A DNA stretch of 17,549 bases from Planctomycetota bacterium. Its GTDB lineage: Bacteria; Planctomycetota; PUPC01; JACPCR01. This document shows, in pieces, positions 14,456 to 17,549 of this stretch; position 1 is the first letter of the stretch; each line of letters begins with the position of its first letter. Where the stretch lies: positions 1 to 17,549 of the forward strand of contig JASLXP010000608.1 of NCBI GenBank assembly GCA_030740295.1, written 5' to 3'. A program made the position numbers and the translations under genes. The notes under the pieces were generated by a model. It had not been told where the DNA came from and did not search any database. It saw only the letters and a program-made list of their open reading frames with translations.

Positions 14456-15967
14456 TCACGCTGCCTCGATGTTCCCCGTTGCAAGATGCATGACGGTTTC
14501 TTCGCTGAGCTGCTCTCTGGATAATCCGCCGGTGATACGGCCTTCGTGCATAACGATGGCGCGGTCCGAGAGACCGAGAATCTCCTCCATTTCACTGGAA
14601 ACGAATAGTATCGCCATACCTCGCTCGGCGAGATCTTCTATCAGCGCATAGATTTCTTCCTTTGCGCCGACATCAATGCCACGGGTCGGCTCATCCAGCA
14701 AGAGCAGTCCAGGTTCCAGAGATAGCCACTTTCCCAGCACTACCTTCTGTTGGTTGCCGCCCGACAGATACTGGAGCTCCTGGTCAGGGCCGGGAGTCCT
14801 GATGTTCAGCTTCCGGATCATCTCATCAGTCACCGATCTCTCCTGGTCGGAATCTATGAATACTCCGCTTTTACAGTTGTCCTCCAGGCCGGGCAGGCTG
14901 ATGTTTTCGGTCACTGTCATTTCAAGAAAGAGGCCTTCTTCCTTCCTGTTTTCCGGGACGAGCGCCATGCCCGCATCCATTGCTTCTCTGGCGTTTTTTG
15001 GGGTGACTTCCTCTCCGTTAATGATCACCTTTCCTCCAAGCGGATGATTCACACCGAAGAGGGCTTTGAGCATTTCGGTTCGGCCGGCACCGACCAGACC
15101 GGCCAGGCCGACGATTTCGCCTGCATGCACTTTGAAACTGAGCTTGTGCATGGGCCACTCCGGAACGATGAGGTCCTCGACTTCCAGGACAGGCGCCCCC
15201 GGCCGGTGGTCTCTATGGTGATAAAACTCAGAAATGTCGCGGCCCACCATCAGGCTGACCATGTTGTCGTGACTGATTTCGTCGCTTCCCAGGTCGCCCG
15301 CGTTATCACCGTCACGCAAGACGACAACCCGGTCGGCAAGTTCCTTCACCTCGCCGAGGCGGTGTGAAATATAAACGATGCTCACGCCCTGATCTCGAAG
15401 ATCCTTTACCACCCGAAAAAGGTACTCCGTTTCTCGCTCGGAAAGGCTGGAGGTCGGCTCATCCATGATGAGGACGCGGGCATTCACAGACAGCGCTTTG
15501 GCGATCTCAACGAGCTGCTGCCTGCCGATAGGAAGCTCGCCCACGATGGTACTCGCCTGGCAATCCAGGCCGACCTTGTCAAGGAATTTCCGGGACTCGG
15601 CATAGATCTTTCGGGTGTCAATAAGGCCAAATTTCATCGGCTCCCGTCCGAGGAAAATATTGGCCCCGACGTCAAGGTTGTCCGAGAGATTCAGCTCCTG
15701 GTGAATGAGCGAAATACCGAGGTCGAGGGCCTTCTGCACAGAATCGATCCGGGCCGGGCTGCCATTGACCAGAATCTCGCCTTCATCGTGTTCCTGTACG
15801 CCCGCAAGGATTTTCATCAGAGTGCTCTTGCCTGCGCCGTTCTCGCCGATGACAGCCACCACCTCGCCTCTGTTGAGATGCATGCTTACGCGGTGCAAGG
15901 CGCGCACGCCGGGAAAACGCTTGGTGACATGCTTTACCTCGAGGAGCGGTTGTTCTTCCATACTCAT
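14456..15967 (-). CDS. Sugar ABC transporter ATP-binding protein (RbsA-like, two ATPase domains)
   Basis: This 503-residue cytoplasmic ATPase powers monosaccharide import and has the tandem-domain layout of RbsA/XylG/MglA. Domain 1 has Walker A GENGAGKST (41-49), Q-loop HQE (89-91), a signature in the form LPIGRQQ (145-151), Walker B VLIMDEP (165-171) and H-loop SHR (201-203). Domain 2 has the degenerate Walker A GLVGAGRTE (290-298), lacking the Lys as usual for the family, signature LSGGNQQKVVLGKW (401-414), Walker B LLLLDEPTRGID (421-432) and SSEM (457-460). The specific sugar cannot be deduced. Two close ATGs are possible: 15967 has AGCAGG directly against it, whereas 15961 (third codon) has AGG at a better distance. 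It is the first gene of a unit with the permease downstream and has a good promoter at 16007-16034. Confidence 0.93.
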   Translation of the reverse strand: MSMEEQPLLEVKHVTKRFPGVRALHRVSMHLNRGEVVAVIGENGAGKSTLMKILAGVQEHDEGEILVNGSPARIDSVQKALDLGISLIHQELNLSDNLDVGANIFLGREPMKFGLIDTRKIYAESRKFLDKVGLDCQASTIVGELPIGRQQLVEIAKALSVNARVLIMDEPTSSLSERETEYLFRVVKDLRDQGVSIVYISHRLGEVKELADRVVVLRDGDNAGDLGSDEISHDNMVSLMVGRDISEFYHHRDHRPGAPVLEVEDLIVPEWPMHKLSFKVHAGEIVGLAGLVGAGRTEMLKALFGVNHPLGGKVIINGEEVTPKNAREAMDAGMALVPENRKEEGLFLEMTVTENISLPGLEDNCKSGVFIDSDQERSVTDEMIRKLNIRTPGPDQELQYLSGGNQQKVVLGKWLSLEPGLLLLDEPTRGIDVGAKEEIYALIEDLAERGMAILFVSSEMEEILGLSDRAIVMHEGRITGGLSREQLSEETVMHLATGNIEAA

Positions 15968-16006
15968 CCTGCTTGTGCGCTGGAGTGCCCTCAGATCGAA
16001 GCCCGG

Positions 16007-16034
16007 ATTATTGGGTTCGTGCCGGAAATGGCAA
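16007..16034 (-). promoter_or_regulatory. Promoter of the sugar importer operon
   Basis: On the minus strand TTGCCA (16029-16034, 5 of 6 to TTGACA) is separated by 16 bp from AATAAT (16007-16012, 5 of 6 to TATAAT). Transcription would start near 16000, giving a leader of about 33-39 bases to the ATPase start. This is the best sigma-70-like promoter seen in the window. Confidence 0.5.
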
Positions 16035-16036
16035 GG

Positions 16037-16051
16037 GGGCAGATTCTGCCC
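16037..16051. promoter_or_regulatory. Perfect 15-bp palindrome, candidate operator
   Basis: GGGCAGATTCTGCCC has perfect 7-bp arms around a central T. It sits 2 bp upstream of the -35 box of the importer promoter, in the 157-bp divergent gap shared with the secreted nuclease-domain gene. The position suits an activator of the importer or a regulator serving both genes. As RNA it would be a hairpin with an impossible one-base loop unless inner pairs open, so a DNA role is more likely. Confidence 0.45.
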
Positions 16052-16124
16052 GCATGAAATTGGGAGATTATGCGAAGGTGGGTTAGGATTTGAGTCCGGT
16101 ACGTACTATTGAAAGGAGTTCATC

Positions 16125-16778
16125 ATGCGCGTCCTTGCTCTCTCATTCATCGTGTCTGGTTTGCTGCACGGGGCAGACGAGACGCCGCCATCCAGGGAAA
16201 AATCGGTCCCTTCGAAAAAAGCTACGCCTGCGCCCGCGGAAAAGGCGAAACCTGCGCCCGCGAAGACGGACAAGGCCGATACGAAAACCGGCCCGGCGAA
16301 GAAAGCTCCGAAGTTTGTCGAGATGAAAATCCACGGCGTATCCAGGGAGCTCAATTCCGGCTCACACGTGGTGGTCCTTGTCAGTAAGGATGGAGAGACG
16401 TTTCTGCTCATCTACATCGGCCCGAACGAAGCCGCAGCCATCTTCCGTGAACGCGCGGGGATTAAGACCCCCCGGCCGATGACTCATGACCTGCTCAAGC
16501 GAGTGATTACCGGGCTCGACGCGAAAGTTGAACGCATCACCGTCACCAAGATCGAGAACAACATTTTTTATGCAGAGATAAACATCACCGCCGGTAAAAA
16601 GAAGGTCCTCATCGATGCCCGCCCAAGCGATTCAATGGCTCTGGCGGTCCGCGTCAAAGCGCCAATCTTTGTCGCGAAGAAAGTGCTCGACGAGGCAGGC
16701 CGCACGCGAAAATCGCTCGCAATACCGGAAGAGGACAAGCCGAAGATCAGGAAGCGGACCACCCGGGATACGATCTGA
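16125..16778 (+). CDS. Secreted bifunctional nuclease (BFN/DUF151) domain protein
   Basis: The product is 217 residues. A short signal peptide (MRVLALSFIVSGLLHG) is followed by a Lys/Ala/Pro-rich low-complexity linker (about 17-62) and a BFN/DUF151 domain (about 65-195). Domain hallmarks are FLLIYIGPNEAAAI (93-106), RPMTHDLLKRVI (117-128), VERITVTKIENNIFYAEI (135-152) and IDARPSDSMALAVRVKAPIFVA (163-184), the last with the conserved ARPSDA-like block. Plant and Thermotoga relatives have been reported to cut DNA and RNA, though the bacterial role is poorly known and members are usually cytoplasmic without a leader. The C-terminal tail is basic (KPKIRKRTTR). GAAAGGAG (16111-16118) lies 6 bp before the ATG, a strong start. 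Transcribed divergently from the sugar importer. No lipobox is present. Confidence 0.85.
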   Translation: MRVLALSFIVSGLLHGADETPPSREKSVPSKKATPAPAEKAKPAPAKTDKADTKTGPAKKAPKFVEMKIHGVSRELNSGSHVVVLVSKDGETFLLIYIGPNEAAAIFRERAGIKTPRPMTHDLLKRVITGLDAKVERITVTKIENNIFYAEINITAGKKKVLIDARPSDSMALAVRVKAPIFVAKKVLDEAGRTRKSLAIPEEDKPKIRKRTTRDTI

Positions 16779-16819
16779 ACGGCGAATCAGGTAAGTAATT
16801 CCTGCCAGACTCCACTGAG

Positions 16820-17549
16820 TCAGCGCCTGAGCTGTCTAAAGCGAAGGCGAAGGGCCTGATTCTTTTCTTCCTCGATGGCTTCTATGAGTACTTGCTGGCT
16901 CTGTTTTCCATACAGCATCCACAGCGTTTCCACCGCGAAGAAGCGGTCCAGGCTGTAACGGCTCTTTCGCATATCACGGATCTGATGCATCATCTCTTCC
17001 TGCTGCTGGCTTGAGCCGTGGTTAAGGAATGTCTCCAGAACCTGGCGTTTCACGATAATGGAAGGATGCCGTATGAGGCCGGCGAACAGGGGGAGCTCTT
17101 TGTCCTTGGCCGCGCTCAGTTTCCGGATCAGATAATCCGTGAGACCGATACGCATTTCTGTATTAGCACGTTCTATGAATTCCGGGATCTTGTTACCGAT
17201 GACGAAGTCAAGGAGGCGCTCGGCCTGTTTGATTCGGTGTTCGCAATAATCCAGCAGAGCATAGGAACGGTCCGTGATCTTGTATCCTTCCTGTTTCGCC
17301 CACTGGAGGTACCAGGCGAATCGTGGCCGATTCTGGTAGTCCTGCTCGTACCATTCCATGATCAGGTCGAAGGCTTCCCGGTCTCCGGCATAAGCGCATC
17401 CCAGAACAGCGGCACAGGGCACTCTCCTGATGTTCTGAACATTACCCAATGGAATGATCGACTGGTCTTGCCGGAACGGCCTTAAAACACGAAGGGCCTT
17501 CTTACCGCCAGAGCGGCCAAGGGACGGGAGCATCCATTCCAGGTCGATG
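16820..17549 (-). CDS. Helical-repeat (HEAT-like) protein, C-terminal part (5' end outside window)
   Basis: The frame stays open to the right edge (residues IDLEW precede the first ATG at 17533), so this is most likely the C-terminal part of a longer protein, about 242 residues visible. The sequence is almost entirely helical, with units resembling HEAT/ARM repeats (VPCAAVLGCAYAGDREAFDLIMEW; LPLFAGLIRHPSIIVKRQVLETFL; SLDRFFAVETLWMLYGKQSQQVLIEAI). No enzymatic motif is seen. Such repeats usually serve as protein-binding scaffolds. It converges on the nuclease-domain gene with a 41-bp gap. GACTC-cact-GAGTC (16808-16821) forms a 5-bp stem overlapping the stop codon but lacks a T-run. Function unknown. 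Confidence 0.65.
   Translation of the reverse strand, partial: IDLEWMLPSLGRSGGKKALRVLRPFRQDQSIIPLGNVQNIRRVPCAAVLGCAYAGDREAFDLIMEWYEQDYQNRPRFAWYLQWAKQEGYKITDRSYALLDYCEHRIKQAERLLDFVIGNKIPEFIERANTEMRIGLTDYLIRKLSAAKDKELPLFAGLIRHPSIIVKRQVLETFLNHGSSQQQEEMMHQIRDMRKSRYSLDRFFAVETLWMLYGKQSQQVLIEAIEEEKNQALRLRFRQLRR

Noticed and set aside
8285..15967. A single sugar-catabolic operon covering importer, amidohydrolase, deacylase and isomerase
   Set aside because: Gaps of 91-220 bp, internal promoter-like and repeat elements, and unrelated functions (M20, UbiA) argue for several transcription units.
16808..16821. GACTC-cact-GAGTC as a terminator between convergent genes
   Set aside because: Only 5 bp of stem and no T-run on either strand; too weak to call.
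1..17549. Phage defence island, CRISPR, toxin-antitoxin or mobile element
   Set aside because: No Cas, restriction, toxin, integrase, transposase or regularly spaced 20-40 bp repeats are present. The nuclease-domain protein is exported and lacks defence-type neighbours.

Overview
The window reads as a piece of a moderately GC-rich genome (roughly 55% by eye) from a carbohydrate-focused Gram-negative bacterium, probably an uncultured lineage. The gene mix (Gfo/Idh/MocA oxidoreductase, sugar isomerase/epimerase, lactonase-type amidohydrolase, secreted glycoside-hydrolase-like protein, Rbs-type sugar ABC importer, SGNH esterase) resembles saccharolytic members of the Planctomycetes/PVC or Hydrogenedentes/Sumerlaeota type. 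That placement is inference from gene content only; there is no rRNA or phylogenetic marker. No tRNA, rRNA, CRISPR array, transposase or phage gene is visible.

Layout. (1) 1-1683, plus strand: the tail of an SGNH/GDSL hydrolase, a gap with a compound repeat and hairpins, a Gfo/Idh/MocA oxidoreductase, and a tightly coupled 77-residue protein of unknown function. (2) 1932-4055, plus: a secreted 707-residue protein built like a glycoside hydrolase. A small four-helix membrane protein (4068-4505, minus) converges on it. (3) 4776-6801, plus: a three-gene unit of ABCG-type ATPase, ABC-2 permease and a membrane-anchored small protein, preceded by a leader with an 8-bp inverted repeat. (4) 6940-12846, all minus: a membrane-associated GT9 glycosyltransferase, a xylose-isomerase-like TIM barrel, a small membrane protein, an M20 ArgE/DapE-like deacylase, and an overlapping amidohydrolase-UbiA pair. 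The UbiA resembles EboC. (5) 13067-15967, minus: an Rbs-type sugar importer (double ATPase plus permease with an unusual extra domain). No binding-protein gene is in view. (6) 16125 to the end: a secreted bifunctional-nuclease-domain protein (plus) and the C-terminal part of a helical-repeat protein (minus) that runs off the window.

How the genes may work together: the importer, amidohydrolase, sugar isomerase, Gfo/Idh oxidoreductase, SGNH esterase and glycoside-hydrolase-like protein are all consistent with breaking down and taking up an unidentified carbohydrate. They sit in several separate transcription units, so this is a theme rather than a proven pathway. The most distinctive signals are: the EboC-like UbiA translationally coupled to a TIM-barrel hydrolase; the roughly 85-residue domain inserted in the sugar permease; the secreted nuclease-domain protein; a perfect 15-bp palindrome next to a good promoter in front of the importer; and two different octamer-based repeat arrays in the 220-bp gap at 12847-13066.
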